NCBI RefSeq assembly: GCF_001263205.1
Contig: NZ_CP012333.1
Span: 12,127,467 to 12,191,466 of the forward strand
From: Labilithrix luteola
Lineage (GTDB): Bacteria; Myxococcota_A; Polyangia; Polyangiales; Polyangiaceae
Direction of reading: 5' to 3'
DNA: 64,000 nt
Every line of letters starts with the position of its first letter. The first letter of the stretch is position 1. A program made the position numbers and the translations under genes. Below are positions 63,922-64,000 of the stretch, piece by piece. Below the pieces are notes generated by a model. It was not told where the DNA came from and did not search any database. It saw only the letters and a program-made list of their open reading frames with translations.

Positions 63922-64000
63922 ATTGTCCGGAGCGTCCGCAGCTCGGCCGGCGTGAAATTGGCTCCTTCGACATGCCGAAGTGGTAATTCGACGACATGGG

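Overview
The window is high-GC DNA in which nearly every secreted protein carries a lipoprotein signal peptide followed by a Ser/Ala/Gly/Asp-rich linker. It encodes a tandem-domain Ser/Thr kinase, FGly-synthase-like and delta-60-repeat lipoproteins, a TatT-type TRAP system and one protein with a (broken) MYXO-CTERM sorting tail. Together these point to a myxobacterium, most likely of the Polyangia (Sorangium/Labilithrix type). This is inference from gene content; there is no rRNA or other phylogenetic marker here apart from the sigma factor.

Layout. 0.1-4.2 kb: a PEGA/TPR-like exported protein and two paralogous delta-60-repeat lipoproteins. 4.7-12.5 kb: a complete RND efflux operon (adaptor, pump, outer-membrane factor) followed by an orphan membrane histidine kinase. 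12.5-18.2 kb: an SDR, a surface protein whose MYXO-CTERM tail is displaced by a one-base frameshift, two exported proteins of unknown function, a DUF4833 protein and a truncated dienelactone hydrolase. 18.3-28.9 kb: a five-haem-motif lipoprotein, a double-kinase protein, a large unknown protein, a small lipoprotein, a SusD/RagB-like lipoprotein without a SusC partner, and a two-domain VOC protein. 28.9-32.9 kb: a phosphate ABC operon in the unusual order pstB-pstS-pstC-pstA. 33-38 kb: a CpoB/YbgF-like lipoprotein, a MATE transporter, a Cys-rich lipoprotein, a DedA protein and an FGE-sulfatase lipoprotein.

38-45.8 kb holds the most distinctive locus: six co-directional genes (HEAT-repeat lipoprotein, TatT, TatP/DctP, an enlarged DctQ, a DctM with a repetitive acidic tail, and an unknown lipoprotein coupled by a TTGA overlap). 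I read it as an elaborated TRAP importer with periplasmic and outer-membrane helper proteins. 45.9-53.6 kb: a diacylglycerol-kinase family protein that overlaps an ABC exporter tail-to-tail, an RpoD-like sigma factor, twin palindromic repeats, a TerB/DUF2007 protein, a metallophosphoesterase and a PBP4-type D,D-carboxypeptidase.

53.8 kb to the end: after a small lipoprotein and a bidirectional terminator comes a tightly packed minus-strand phage module. It has an endolysin, several small membrane/lipoprotein genes (probable holin/spanin functions), a collagen-like tail fibre, two small structural proteins, a 1151-residue virion-type protein with internal repeats, and a large protein broken by several one-base frameshifts. 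No integrase, terminase or attachment site is visible, so the prophage continues beyond the right end. The frameshifts all look like loss of one G from a short G run on the coding strand, so either the assembly drops bases there or the prophage is decaying.
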